This document shows positions 9,944 through 18,176 of a stretch of 64,000 bases of DNA, piece by piece (position 1 is the stretch's first letter; every line of letters begins with the position of its first letter). A program made the translations under genes and the position numbers. Under the pieces are notes generated by a model. It saw nothing but the letters and a program-made list of their open reading frames with translations, ran no database searches and had not been told where the DNA came from. The stretch spans positions 1,426,001 to 1,490,000 of the forward strand of contig NC_015559.1 in assembly GCF_000214215.1 (NCBI RefSeq). The letters are read 5' to 3'. This DNA comes from Marinomonas posidonica IVIA-Po-181 (GTDB lineage Bacteria; Pseudomonadota; Gammaproteobacteria; Pseudomonadales; Marinomonadaceae).

Positions 9944-10164
9944 AGGATGACAGAAGACCACTTACCGGCAGAACGTTGGAAACAACGCATACAAAACTAC
10001 AAAAAAGCACTATGACAGCTGCAAGCTGATACCCTCTCACCTTCAGCACGAGCTAGACGACCTAAACAGCCCCTAGTTGATCGACTTAGTCGATGAAAGC
10101 AGCATCACCAGCCCAGCCTTAATCAAACATATTCAAGACATGAGCGTGATGATTTACCAAGCTT
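9944..10164 (+). pseudogene. Fused remnants of a HepT/HI0074-like and MNT nucleotidyltransferase-like pair
   Basis: ATG 9947 gives MTEDHLPAERWKQRIQNYKKAL, then a stop; this resembles the N-terminus of HI0074/HepT-type partners. Further on, HELDDLNSP, a stop, then LIDLVDESSITSPALIKHIQ resembles the C-terminal end of the small MNT-type nucleotidyltransferase. The middle of both genes is missing. Such pairs act as toxin-antitoxin or substrate-binding/transferase modules. The call rests on short motifs. Confidence 0.4.
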
Positions 10165-10166
10165 AA

Positions 10167-10209
10167 TAAAGAGGCTGAGTTTACTCCCTTAAAACTCAGC
10201 CTCTTTAAA
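10167..10209. terminator. Bidirectional rho-independent terminator
   Basis: AAAGAGGCTGAGTTT and AAACTCAGCCTCTTT form a 15-bp perfect stem around a short loop, with A/T runs on both sides. It lies between the minus-strand Rieske gene and the plus-strand remnant. Confidence 0.75.
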
Positions 10210-10231
10210 GCAGAACAAGCAAGCTCATGCT

Positions 10232-11266
10232 TTAGGCACTTGTTTCGGCTTGAATCAATTCCTGTAATTTTCGTCTCGCACGCATACCGGCCACATCACC
10301 GGGAAGGTACACAGGTTTTAGTGCGATCAAATCCGTCTCTGGCATGCGTTCATGACAGGCTTCGACCATAGGTTCATCCTCAAACTCAAACGCGTTATTG
10401 ATTTGAATGCGTATACCTTCGTTTAAACCGGCATCGTCAAGTTTTTTGTTGCGGGCAACCGCGTAGAAGTAATGCGAGGTATGCTCGTTTTCTGGGGTAA
10501 TTAAATGAATCCCAGGAAAACAGGCGCCGTCTTCAATGGTGCCATTTTCTGCTGAAAAGCCAGTATCCAAATACAGCACACTAGGGGGCTGCCAGCACAT
10601 ATGAGCACGCAGAGTACCAATCGCGGGAGCTTCGTCCCAAAGTAGCGAAAATAATGGCGAAACCGGGCAATTGTAATTCCAGTGCATAGACCACACGGTA
10701 TTGCCTTCTACTTCTACTTTACGCTCCTCTTTAAAGCCTGCTGGTGGCTCTTCATCCGAGGAAAGAAAAGAATGTAAGTAGGGGACATGACTAAGATCGA
10801 GCAAGTTATCTGCCACTAATTCGTAGTGGCATTTTACATTGAGGTAACCGTGTACCGATGTCCAACCTTCGCGCTTATCGCACTCACCAATATCGATGAT
10901 ACTGGCAGGGTCTGCTTGGCTTGCTTCCCCCATCCAAATCCATATAACACCTTGTGCTTCAATGACAGGGTAATATTTAACACTACACCCCTTCGGGATA
11001 GCGCCGTTACCATGAGGGTTATACGTACCATTTCCTTTAGCATCGAATACCAGACCATGATACCCACAGGCAATATTATTGCCTTGTACTTTCCCTTTGC
11101 TTAGGGGGGCAAACCGATGAGGACACCGATCTTCTAAAGCGATTGCTGTGCCATCTTCACCGCGATAGATCACAACAGGTTCATTAAGTAATGTAATAGC
11201 TAATGGTTTATCCAGTAAATCCTGGCTCCAACCAGCGCAATACCACGTATTTCGGAGAAATTTCAT
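10232..11266 (-). CDS. Rieske [2Fe-2S] aromatic ring/O-demethylase-type oxygenase subunit
   Basis: 344 residues from ATG 11266 (MKFLRNTWYCAGW), preceded by AAGGA; an upstream in-frame ATG at 11332 has no good ribosome site. It resembles VanA-type O-demethylase oxygenases: the Rieske cluster motif CPHR (16 residues) CGYHG near residues 45-70, then DLSHVPYLH holding the mononuclear-iron histidines. Such enzymes need a reductase partner; none is adjacent. The AraC regulator transcribed away from it probably controls it. The substrate is not identifiable. Confidence 0.85.
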   Translation of the reverse strand: MKFLRNTWYCAGWSQDLLDKPLAITLLNEPVVIYRGEDGTAIALEDRCPHRFAPLSKGKVQGNNIACGYHGLVFDAKGNGTYNPHGNGAIPKGCSVKYYPVIEAQGVIWIWMGEASQADPASIIDIGECDKREGWTSVHGYLNVKCHYELVADNLLDLSHVPYLHSFLSSDEEPPAGFKEERKVEVEGNTVWSMHWNYNCPVSPLFSLLWDEAPAIGTLRAHMCWQPPSVLYLDTGFSAENGTIEDGACFPGIHLITPENEHTSHYFYAVARNKKLDDAGLNEGIRIQINNAFEFEDEPMVEACHERMPETDLIALKPVYLPGDVAGMRARRKLQELIQAETSA

Positions 11267-11385
11267 GGCCTTATCCTTCTTATTTTTATTGGAAGTACAG
11301 AATAGGAGATATAAATTGGACAATATACACAAGATAATCCATATTATCGGTCATATAATCCAAAGATAAACTTACAGACTTCATT

Positions 11386-12333
11386 ATGGACTTACTGAGT
11401 GACGTACTTTTATCGCTGAAATTACGTTCTACTATTATCTCAAACTGGCAGTTGAGTGAACCTTGGGGTTTTGAAACCAAGTCATTCCCTGCCGGGTATT
11501 GCTTTAATATTGTGGCAGGAGAGCTTTGGTTTTCTGCGCCTGACAGTGAGCCGGAATTATTGCTAGCCGGCGACTCCGTTCTGGTTCCCATCGGAGGAGA
11601 GTTCAATTTCTACTCGTCTGATAATGCACAGATAGCGCCATTACGAGCCCTATGGAAGGGAGACAACTTTGCTGGTTTTGATCACTACCTGCCGAGTGAG
11701 TTGCATCAGATCAATTGGGGCGGCGGCGGAGCAAAGACAACACTACTCTCCTTTGCCTTTGAATTTCAACCTAATGTGCAACTCGACCTATTAAAAGCAT
11801 TACCAAGCGCGATCATTCTACGACAATACCAAGGTACAGAGTTTCCCTCCTTTCAATCTGCCATTGCTTTTCTCAGTCAGGATGCCAGTAATAAGCAACC
11901 GGGTTTTGTGGCCATTGCGGCTCAATTAGTAGAATTGATTATCATCGGCCAACTTCGCTCTTATATCTTGTCAGAAACAAAGCACCCCAAAGGTTGGCTG
12001 CCAGGTTTATTGGACAAAAAAGTTGGTAAAGCTCTAGCCGCCATTCATCGTCACCCGGAAAAACATTGGAGCGTCACTCGCCTCGCAATTCATGCGGGAA
12101 TGTCTCGATCCAGTTTTGCACAACGCTTCCAACAATTAGTTGGCGTTGGCCCCATCACCTATTTAAGCCACTGGCGTATACAGTTGGCAGCGGAACTCCT
12201 GCAAACGACAAAACACTCGATAAGCGACATTACTGAAATGGTAGGTTGGACCTCTGACCGAAGTTTCAGGCGTCTTTTTAATCAAAGAATGGGCAAATCA
12301 CCACTGGCATTTCGGCGGGATGTAAAACAATAA
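11386..12333 (+). CDS. AraC-family transcriptional regulator
   Basis: 315 residues: an N-terminal cupin-type sensor domain (AraC_binding_2/cupin_6 like, FPAGYCFNIVAGELWF) and a C-terminal double helix-turn-helix (WSVTRLAIHAGMSRSSFAQRF and ISDITEMVGWTSDRSFRRLF). It is divergent from the Rieske oxygenase with about 120 bp between the starts, the usual layout for a local regulator. The inducer is unknown. Confidence 0.85.
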   Translation: MDLLSDVLLSLKLRSTIISNWQLSEPWGFETKSFPAGYCFNIVAGELWFSAPDSEPELLLAGDSVLVPIGGEFNFYSSDNAQIAPLRALWKGDNFAGFDHYLPSELHQINWGGGGAKTTLLSFAFEFQPNVQLDLLKALPSAIILRQYQGTEFPSFQSAIAFLSQDASNKQPGFVAIAAQLVELIIIGQLRSYILSETKHPKGWLPGLLDKKVGKALAAIHRHPEKHWSVTRLAIHAGMSRSSFAQRFQQLVGVGPITYLSHWRIQLAAELLQTTKHSISDITEMVGWTSDRSFRRLFNQRMGKSPLAFRRDVKQ

Positions 12334-12406
12334 GTTTTCATCGTGGTTTCCATTCAAACACCTTGTATTCATATTTTTAATTCCGGCAAAGCGGAGCGAG
12401 TCTTTG

Positions 12407-12446
12407 TTCCCTCCCCCTGCTAAAGGGGAGGCTGGGAGGGGGTTAG
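12407..12446. repeat. CCCTCCCC...GGGAGGGGG short inverted repeat
   Basis: CCCTCCCCCTGCTAAAGGGG and GGCTGGGAGGGGGTTAG form a GC-rich dyad unlike the surrounding AT-rich sequence. It separates the AraC gene from repeat-rich DNA. Confidence 0.45.
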
Positions 12447-12591
12447 CTCTTGCTTGTCTTTTTCCCCGTTTTTTCACCGTCTTTTTCGCGGACTTGGCAA
12501 ACGCTTCACTTTCGGCACGAGCAGCGGCGATGCGTTGAAGCAGTTGGTCAACGAGTTCGTCTCCCTCATCTAAAAGAACTAAAGGGCTCAA
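12445..12591 (-). pseudogene. Possible C-terminal scrap of a type I restriction specificity subunit
   Basis: The minus strand reads LLDEGDELVDQLLQRIAAARAE followed by a lysine-rich tail (KKTVKKRGKR). This resembles the tail of some HsdS proteins, but only about 45 residues remain and no other restriction gene is near. Weak call. Confidence 0.25.
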
Positions 12592-12690
12592 AGCCCTTTT
12601 ATCAGATACCCAAGTATTTGTTATCGAGATATGTTAATTCTTTACATCAATTTCAAATAAGAAAGGGCTCTGATCCCTTTCTTTTTCTTC
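12576..12690. repeat. Inverted pair of REP elements
   Basis: AAAGGGCTCAAAGCCCTTTT and, about 60 bp on, AAAGGGCTCTGATCCCTTT. The intervening ATGTTAATTCTTTACATCAA also follows the REP at 9490, so this is a piece of the same RAYT-associated element without its gene. Confidence 0.55.
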
Positions 12691-12732
12691 TCTTTTCTTC
12701 TTGCCCGAATTATTTTCGGGCTCCTTTCAATT

Positions 12733-12973
12733 GCTTTGGTTGGGGAGCATTTTCGCTCTGCCCGAGGGAGCTTATGTTTCCTCTGATTGGCTTTGGTTGG
12801 GGAGCATTTTTCCGCCCTGCTAGGCGGGTAACTTTTGTCAAACGATGCAAAACTCTCTGTTTCAAGGAATGCAAAAAATCGCTTAAGTCCTTTCGCGCAA
12901 TCCATTACTACATTAAAAAGTGCGTCGAGGATTTTCACCAGTGGCTTATTATCTCTTTTTACGTTTAAAAGCG
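12733..12973 (+). repeat. Dispersed repeat, copy 2 (head duplicated)
   Basis: Two heads (12733 and 12789) of GCTTTGGTTGGGGAGCATTT, the second with the CCGCC-CTGCTA-GGCGG hairpin, then CGCTTAAGTCCTTTCGCGC and TTATCTCTTTTTACGTTTAA as at 7335-7493. Open frames across it are repeat-derived and not annotated. Confidence 0.65.
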
Positions 12974-13539
12974 GTTTGTGGGAATAACGAAGTTGGTCTG
13001 ATAAACGCAGTGTAATCAGACACGGGTTTGGTGTCTAAGTTTTACAAAACGGTAATTTGAAATACAACTTTTATTGTAAGTTGAAGTTGTATTTTTGTGT
13101 TTGTAGTAAAGCTAAGTGATTAAGGTTATTCGCCAAATTGGTTATGAGAGGGGGTGATGAGCTGGAAGCGCATTAATGTCAAAAAATGGACTGGAAGACA
13201 TCACACACTCTTTGTGGATAATTGTTAACAATCTGTATAAATATACAGTTTATTTTTTGCTTTCAAATTTCTGGCACGGTTTGTTTAAAAACATTCACAT
13301 TTTTGCGTATTTGTACTGGTAGAAAAATATAAAGCCTTTTAGTATCAATGGATAAGAATATCCGCAGCAAAAATAACAGGCCGTGGAAAAATGAAATAAC
13401 GCGCACGCTCGTTTTTCCAGTTTTGTTTTTTTTGAATACCTTAACAAAAGCATTATTTTCAGCTATTTATAAAGATATTGGCGAAATTTTGGAATTGTCT
13501 AAACGCGCATGCGCACTATTAAAATGTTAGCCTACATAT
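12974..13539. other. No supported gene
   Basis: AT-rich spacer. A 60-codon frame at 13348-13530 has no ribosome site and no recognisable similarity. ACGCGCATGCGCA followed by TGTTAGCC near 13525 resembles an attC right arm and probably marks the left edge of the next cassette. Confidence 0.4.
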
Positions 13540-14049
13540 ATGAATGACGAAAGACTGGAACCATCGGCAGAGTTTTATGAAGCTTTTGGCCGAGCAATGC
13601 TTCGAGCGCAGGCGCTCGAGGATATTCTAATTACATTATTTGCTGCACTTCATCTGTCGGAAGAGGAATCTCACAGCACTATAAGAGCATTGATGGATGC
13701 AAAATATAAACAAACGTTAGGGCGAATCATTAGAGACTTTACCAAGAAGGCTAATATCCCTAAATCGCTCGAAGAAATAATGCTTGTGGCATTGGAGGCC
13801 AGAAACTGGCTTACTCATCGCTTCTTTCGTGAGTTCGGTATGGCTGCATTGAGTGAAGAAATGCAAGATATAGCTATTAACAAGCTAGAAGAATGTGATG
13901 AGCTATTTGATGCACTCATGTGTGAGTGCTTTTATTTAACAATGGATCTACATATTGCGAATGGAGAATCAGAAGAGGAAGTCCGGGCAGGCATGCTTGA
14001 GGCTCAAGCTCGAGATGTGCAGCAACTACTGGATAAATACAAAGGCTAA
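13540..14049 (+). CDS. Hypothetical cassette protein, all-helical
   Basis: 169 residues, acidic and predicted mostly helical, with blocks FGRAMLRAQALEDILITLF and EARNWLTHRFFREFG. No family is assigned; the EARNWLTHR pattern resembles helical-bundle proteins of the HEPN/abortive-infection type, but this is only suggestive. No clear ribosome site precedes the ATG. The stop codon lies inside the left arm of the following attC site, which supports its being a genuine cassette gene. Confidence 0.65.
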   Translation: MNDERLEPSAEFYEAFGRAMLRAQALEDILITLFAALHLSEEESHSTIRALMDAKYKQTLGRIIRDFTKKANIPKSLEEIMLVALEARNWLTHRFFREFGMAALSEEMQDIAINKLEECDELFDALMCECFYLTMDLHIANGESEEEVRAGMLEAQARDVQQLLDKYKG

Positions 14050-14120
14050 CAAAGCCAGCCAGAGGGACCCAAAAACCGCCGCTTCGCTCTGGTTTTTCGG
14101 CCCCTGCTGGCGGCGTTAAG
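14046..14120 (+). other. attC site
   Basis: GCTAACAAAGCCAGCC and GCTGGCGGCGTTAAG are complementary ends of a ~75-bp hairpin-forming site, with CGCCGCTTCGC in the middle. Confidence 0.8.
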
Positions 14121-14139
14121 TGCTTTGGTGGAAACGAAT

Positions 14140-14598
14140 ATGGAAATCACAATCAGGCTTATTGAAACAGAAAGCATTGAGGACAAAGGTATATTCGAGA
14201 CTTTGTTTAGAGAATACCTATCTGGGTTCTCAGTTGAGCTAGATCTCTCAGTAATTGCTCAGCTATTTGCGTTGCCTTATTTCCACGGATTTATCAGTTT
14301 TGTCGACAATAAGCCTTCTGGTTTTGCGGTTTGCTTTGAATCGTTCTCAACTTATCGTGCGCAAAGAGTGATGAATATCCATGATTTTATGGTGTCGGAC
14401 AACTTTCGTGGTAAAGGTGTTGGCAAGGCGCAACTGAGTGGTATCGAACAGTATTGTCGTGATAATGATTACCTCAAAATCACATTAGAGGTCGGTGATG
14501 ATAATGTTGCAGCTAAAAAGCTTTACAGTTCATTGGACTACGAAGATTACAGAGTAGTTTTGAAAGGGCAGCAACATTGGCAAAAGTACCTCAGTTAG
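14140..14598 (+). CDS. GNAT N-acetyltransferase (cassette)
   Basis: 152 residues from ATG 14140, chosen over TTG 14125 because the latter almost abuts the attC site. GNAT motifs: MNIHDFMVSDNFRGKGVGKAQL (acetyl-CoA loop R-G-K-G-V-G) and VAAKKLYSSLDYEDY. The middle strand GFAVCFESFS fits the family. Acceptor unknown. It is followed directly by a long attC site. Confidence 0.82.
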   Translation: MEITIRLIETESIEDKGIFETLFREYLSGFSVELDLSVIAQLFALPYFHGFISFVDNKPSGFAVCFESFSTYRAQRVMNIHDFMVSDNFRGKGVGKAQLSGIEQYCRDNDYLKITLEVGDDNVAAKKLYSSLDYEDYRVVLKGQQHWQKYLS

Positions 14599-14603
14599 CA
14601 CGC

Positions 14604-14728
14604 ACATAACAAACTGTTCAAGAGGGATTCGCAACGCGTGGCATTTTCACTATGCGTTGGTGTTAGTGTTTAAGGTGGTATGCGGCGGCTTCGGTATTGC
14701 GTTGCTCACCCCTTAACAGGGCGTTATG
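14604..14728 (+). other. attC site (long, VCR-like)
   Basis: Arms CATAACAAACTGTTCAAGAG and CCCCTTAACAGGGCGTTATG, about 125 bp. Ends and length resemble Vibrio-type repeats. Confidence 0.8.
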
Positions 14729-14735
14729 TGAAAAG

Positions 14736-14984
14736 ATGAACTTGCATATTATCTATACAGAAACGGATATGGTTCTTTCTAAAAAGGAGTATGAATCGTG
14801 GCGTGAGATACAGGACGAGTACGTGACGTATAAGGCCTCTTTGGGGCCTTGGGGAATGGATGAGGTCATTGAGTATCTAACCGATGAATATCCTAAGCTT
14901 TCTCCAAAAGCTAATATCCAAATTAAAGAGTTTGAAAATACCAATTCTCAAATGTGGGTTTTAAAATTTAGTGAATCACAATAA
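14736..14984 (+). CDS. Small hypothetical cassette protein
   Basis: 82 residues from ATG 14736 (MNLHIIYTETDM), the first start past the attC site; the longer frame starting at 14697 would begin inside attC. It is hydrophilic with an acidic middle (GMDEVIEYLTDEYPKLSP) and the C-terminal segment MWVLKFSESQ. No family recognised. The flanking attC sites support it as a cassette gene. Confidence 0.55.
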   Translation: MNLHIIYTETDMVLSKKEYESWREIQDEYVTYKASLGPWGMDEVIEYLTDEYPKLSPKANIQIKEFENTNSQMWVLKFSESQ

Positions 14985-14987
14985 TCA

Positions 14988-15071
14988 CATAACAAGCAAA
15001 GTCAGCATCGCCCATGCAAAAAGCGCATGGGCTGGACTCGCTATCGCTCGCCGCTGCTTTGGGCGTTATGT
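14988..15071 (+). other. attC site
   Basis: CATAACAAGCAAAGTCAGCA and GCTGCTTTGGGCGTTATG, with the inner hairpin GCCCATGC/GCATGGGC. Confidence 0.8.
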
Positions 15072-15086
15072 TTCGGGGAGAGTTTC

Positions 15087-15575
15087 GTGCTAAAGAAACT
15101 ATTTGGGAAAAAAGAAGAACTAAAAGAAAATGAGGTACGTGTTGTCATCCCCGAAGAAGAGTTTGGTATTCTCGAGTGGAAAGAAGATGACTTACCTTGT
15201 ATTGGAGTTCTTAACTCTGCATTAAAGGATTTCGAACCAAAGAAGATATTTAGCTGGCACTTATCCGTTATTATTGATTACGAAGAGCTTATTGATAAAG
15301 GTATGCCCTCGCAGGAAGAGCGTGACATCGTAGACCCTTTCTGTGACCAACTAGATGAGGAGATTAAAGCTGGTGGGAATGCACTATTTCTTATCCGTGA
15401 GACTTGGAATGGCACACGCAGAATGGTGTGGCGCGTCTATGACCCCGAAATAGCAGATTCACATTTAAAATACATACTCGAGCACCATCGCTACCCTAGG
15501 CAATTTGATTATCACATGGCTCAAGACATGGAGTGGGAACAAGCTAAATGGTACTTCAATCAAATAAAAACATAA
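15087..15575 (+). CDS. Hypothetical cassette protein, DUF695-like
   Basis: 162 residues from GTG 15087 (VLKKLFGKKEEL) behind GGGGAGAG; the upstream ATG at 15027 is inside the attC site. A lysine-rich N-terminus precedes a domain ending in LIRETWNGTRRMVWRVYDPE and DMEWEQAKWYFNQI, which resembles DUF695-type proteins. The similarity is judged by eye. Function unknown. Confidence 0.6.
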   Translation: MLKKLFGKKEELKENEVRVVIPEEEFGILEWKEDDLPCIGVLNSALKDFEPKKIFSWHLSVIIDYEELIDKGMPSQEERDIVDPFCDQLDEEIKAGGNALFLIRETWNGTRRMVWRVYDPEIADSHLKYILEHHRYPRQFDYHMAQDMEWEQAKWYFNQIKT

Positions 15576-15639
15576 CAAGAAAAGGCAGCATCGCCCTGCG
15601 GGCTGGACGGCTTTGCCGCCGCTGCTTTTGGCGTTATGT
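15571..15639 (+). other. attC site
   Basis: CATAACAAGAAAAGGCAGCA and GCTGCTTTTGGCGTTATG form about 70 bp of complementary arms. Confidence 0.8.
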
Positions 15640-15690
15640 GAAATTGTAGTCACGTTAGATAATCAAATATTTCTTTAAACGGAGAAATTT

Positions 15691-16113
15691 ATGTATGTTG
15701 ATCATATTGTAATTTGGGTAGAAGACGCAGAACGTTCCTTAGACTTTTATGTAAATACTTTAGGGTTTGATTCGGTTCGAGAAAAAGAATTTTTAGAAGG
15801 TGAGGCGCGCTTTCCTAGTGTACGACTCAACGAGAAAACTATTTTTGACATAATGGAATACGATAAATTACTGCCACTTGTACAAAAGTTTACGGGGGGG
15901 GGCGAAGGTATTGGTGGTTTACCTATAAATCATATATGCCTGTCAACAAATCACGAAGAATATAATTCTATCATTGGTCGACTAGAAGCTCGTGGAGTTA
16001 AGCTCACACCCGGAGGAGAAGATGCCTTCGGTGCTCAGGGGCAAGCAGTACGTTCGACATATTTTAATGATCTAGATGGCAATGTTCTTGAAATACGTTT
16101 CTATACTGATTGA
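15691..16113 (+). CDS. VOC-superfamily (glyoxalase/bleomycin-resistance-like) protein
   Basis: 140 residues behind CGGAGAA. Begins MYVDHIVIWVEDAERSLDFY and ends with STYFNDLDGNVLEIRFY, the two halves of a vicinal-oxygen-chelate fold. His5, His in INHICLST and Glu in LEIR are candidate metal ligands. Family members include glyoxalases, dioxygenases and antibiotic-binding proteins; the role here is open. Cassette gene followed by attC. Confidence 0.8.
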   Translation: MYVDHIVIWVEDAERSLDFYVNTLGFDSVREKEFLEGEARFPSVRLNEKTIFDIMEYDKLLPLVQKFTGGGEGIGGLPINHICLSTNHEEYNSIIGRLEARGVKLTPGGEDAFGAQGQAVRSTYFNDLDGNVLEIRFYTD

Positions 16114-16139
16114 AGATGTATGATTCCGATGAATCTTCA

Positions 16140-16208
16140 CCTAACAAAGTACTGTCGTCGAAATCACTCGCTGCGCTCGTTCTCCGCAAAGCGCGGCGTT
16201 AGAGAGCG
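16140..16208 (+). other. attC site
   Basis: CCTAACAAAGTACTGTCG to GCGCGGCGTTAGAG, about 70 bp, with the CGCTGCGCTCG central fold. Confidence 0.65.
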
Positions 16209-16342
16209 TGTTGATATGAAAATAATGGTTTGGATAAGCAGTTTTGTATATTGGCTCTAAAACAAAAGCACAGACATTCATCAATTGGGTGACAACCCCT
16301 ACTAATTGACCAACCTACCCTTTTCACTCCACCTCAAGCAAC

Positions 16343-16612
16343 CTAGCCTTTAATGATTTTTAAGCCTTTAGTTGGCGATATACCCAAGGCTTCGCAGTAA
16401 TGCAGATACTCAACGACATCAAGGCGGCGTTCAGCCTGTTCGGTTTTGCCAATAAACGAATGTGGAACTTCTAACCTTTCTGCTAGGTCGCGCATACTAA
16501 GGCCGCGAGCTTCCCTTTCCGCTTTGAGCCACACAACTAGGCGGGCATATTCTGGACTATGTAGTGATTCCCAACCTACGTGTAGACTACAGAAGCAAAA
16601 AAGTACAGGCAC
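16343..16612 (-). CDS. Small XRE-family helix-turn-helix protein
   Basis: 89 residues, GTG start at 16612. Its core matches single-domain Cro/C1 proteins: SPEYARLVVWLKAEREARG, LSMRDLAERLEVPHSF (HTH), IGKTEQAERRLDVVEYLHYC. The first ~17 residues look non-homologous, so the true start or the 5' end may be altered. It runs against the cassette direction between two attC-like sites, so it may be an inverted cassette gene. No target known. Confidence 0.65.
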   Translation of the reverse strand: MPVLFCFCSLHVGWESLHSPEYARLVVWLKAEREARGLSMRDLAERLEVPHSFIGKTEQAERRLDVVEYLHYCEALGISPTKGLKIIKG

Positions 16613-16783
16613 TATTCAATAGACATAAGCCTAGCATTTCTTAGGCTAGACGCACGCATTAAAGGGTGCCTATCCTTGCATTGGTAATCCAAATAAAAAA
16701 CTTCGTTTTTAAAGTCCCTGTCCTTGTATGGTTTCCTTGCATCCTAAACTGTGTATATGAACAGTATAAACAGCGGTTTTAAC

Positions 16784-16847
16784 CTAACAATGCGCGTTTT
16801 TCTGGTACGATAAAAACACGCATGCGCAGAAACAAACTGTTAGCTCC
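16784..16847. other. attC-like site
   Basis: CCTAACAATGCGCGTTTTT and AAAAACACGC...ACTGTTAGCTCC: complementary arms with TAACAA and GTTAG cores. It abuts the stop codon of the membrane protein gene on the opposite strand. Confidence 0.5.
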
Positions 16848-17214
16848 GGTAAGAGAAGTAATTGCGCACTGATTGGGTAAACGTCAGTCCCAAGCTAACG
16901 ATAGAAATGGCGATACCTATGGGTGCCGGTATGAAAATGGAAAGGATCAAATCAACCACAATTACTGACCGTATTCCAACCATTAATCGTTTTAGGATGG
17001 AAGCGACCATCATCGCGAATAACGCCATATATGCAAAGGCTGCGTAAAACATGGTCATCGCAGCTGAATCACCTTCCAGTTCTCCCGCAGTGAAACCAAA
17101 ATATTTGAAAGCAGTAAAAAAACCGAATGTGATTAAAATTTTCAGCGCGTTCAGGATGAAAATGATGCGTAGTTTTATGGGCTTTTTAGCGCCCGTTGCT
17201 GCTGTAGTCGTCAT
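16840..17214 (-). CDS. Small integral membrane protein (redoxin operon)
   Basis: 124 residues with about four hydrophobic segments (IIFILNALKILITFGFF, MTMFYAAFAYMALFAMMV, SVIVVDLILSIFI, IGIAISIVSLGLTF). No named family. Its ATG overlaps the stop of the upstream redoxin gene by one base (TAATG), implying translational coupling. It is probably made with, and may work with, the membrane redoxin. Confidence 0.7.
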   Translation of the reverse strand: MTTTAATGAKKPIKLRIIFILNALKILITFGFFTAFKYFGFTAGELEGDSAAMTMFYAAFAYMALFAMMVASILKRLMVGIRSVIVVDLILSIFIPAPIGIAISIVSLGLTFTQSVRNYFSYRS

Positions 17215-18062
17215 TATGCTGTCTCTTGTAAGTTAGTAGTATCGTCGTCTTCAAATGCCGATTTGATAGAATCCATAATGCGATCCACGCTGCTGCGTAC
17301 ACGGATATCATCCGACTGATCAACCCAGCGGATCACACCTGCCTCGTCTATCAGCAAGGTGGTAGGAATCGCCATTGCTGCGAACTCGAACGGCGCGAAG
17401 CCAAGAGCCAGACCGCCCAAAGTAGACGTCGGGTTTTTCGTTTGCCCCAGTGTTTTATGATGTTCGACGCCATAGGATCGGATCACTTCAAGTTGAGGGT
17501 CTGACAGAAGGCTAATATCCAGCCCGTCGCGGACTTTATGAACCGCGGCTTCTTGTGGCGTATCTTTGCTCAGTGCATAGATGGAAATGTTGAACTGCTC
17601 GAACTCAGGGATCATCTTGTTAAACGCAGCCAACTCAGCAACACAATATGGGCACCATCCACCGCGGTAGAATTTAAGAAGAACTCTACGGCCTTGAAAC
17701 TCATCACTACTAAAGTCGTTTCCGTTACTTGTTGTCGCTGTAAATGGCAGCAATTTGTCGCCGACTTTTACTTTAATGTCCCCCAATGGCGTTTTGCGCT
17801 GTGAGAGGAAATACAAAATAATTGAGCCAAAGAATATCGACAATCCGGCAGGAAGGTTCACAATCCAACCAGCACTGCTAACACCTGTCGCGCCTAAAAT
17901 AATGCCCGTTGCTGATGCCGACACTCCAAGTACAAGTCGGGTGGCAAGCCCGGTAACTTTTTTCGGTACTTTTCCGCGTGGAATCGTCCTGAAATACAAG
18001 ACAATCGTCGCAAAAGTGAAAACGAATCCAAAGAGTGAGGCAGATAATGCAATAATGTTCAT
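17214..18062 (-). CDS. Membrane-anchored peroxiredoxin/AhpC-TSA-like redoxin
   Basis: 282 residues from ATG 18062, chosen because GGAG lies 7 bases upstream. Three N-terminal membrane segments (to about residue 95) precede a thioredoxin-fold domain with FYRGGWCPYCVAELAAF (CxxC) and later ALSKDTPQEAAVHKV, AIPTTLLIDEAGVIRWV. The redox domain should face one side of the inner membrane and reduce peroxides or disulfides; the partner is unknown. It is co-transcribed with the small membrane gene. The divergent TetR gene and three palindromes in the shared intergenic DNA imply repression by that regulator. Confidence 0.82.
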   Translation of the reverse strand: MNIIALSASLFGFVFTFATIVLYFRTIPRGKVPKKVTGLATRLVLGVSASATGIILGATGVSSAGWIVNLPAGLSIFFGSIILYFLSQRKTPLGDIKVKVGDKLLPFTATTSNGNDFSSDEFQGRRVLLKFYRGGWCPYCVAELAAFNKMIPEFEQFNISIYALSKDTPQEAAVHKVRDGLDISLLSDPQLEVIRSYGVEHHKTLGQTKNPTSTLGGLALGFAPFEFAAMAIPTTLLIDEAGVIRWVDQSDDIRVRSSVDRIMDSIKSAFEDDDTTNLQETA

Positions 18063-18084
18063 TTTTAAACTCCAATACTTAGGG

Positions 18085-18106
18085 TATGGGTGAATGTTCA
18101 CCCATA
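18085..18106. promoter_or_regulatory. 22-bp perfect palindrome
   Basis: TATGGGTGAA-TG-TTCACCCATA, centred 34 bp upstream of the redoxin start. Possible operator for the divergent TetR protein or another regulator. It differs in sequence from the two CTATCC palindromes. Confidence 0.55.
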
Positions 18107-18116
18107 AAATGCTAAT

Positions 18117-18157
18117 CTATCCAATTGGATAGAAATTAATTCTATCCGAGTGGATAG
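18117..18157. promoter_or_regulatory. Two CTATCC-N4-GGATAG operator palindromes
   Basis: CTATCCAATTGGATAG at 18117-18132 and CTATCCGAGTGGATAG at 18142-18157, identical half-sites 25 bp apart (centre to centre). They lie between divergent redoxin and TetR genes, as expected for TetR dimer binding that represses both. Confidence 0.75.
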
Positions 18158-18176
18158 ATTAGTCAAGAGGATTTCT

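Noticed and set aside
12642..12938. 98-codon minus-strand frame with repeated PPSRAEKCSPTKA-like peptides
   Set aside because: The peptides are translations of the dispersed repeat and also occur at 7299-7499.
12450..12968. 172-codon plus-strand frame
   Set aside because: It runs over REP and dispersed-repeat copies, has low-complexity composition and no family signal.
13348..13530. 60-codon frame before the helical cassette gene
   Set aside because: No ribosome site, no similarity, AT-rich; not supported.
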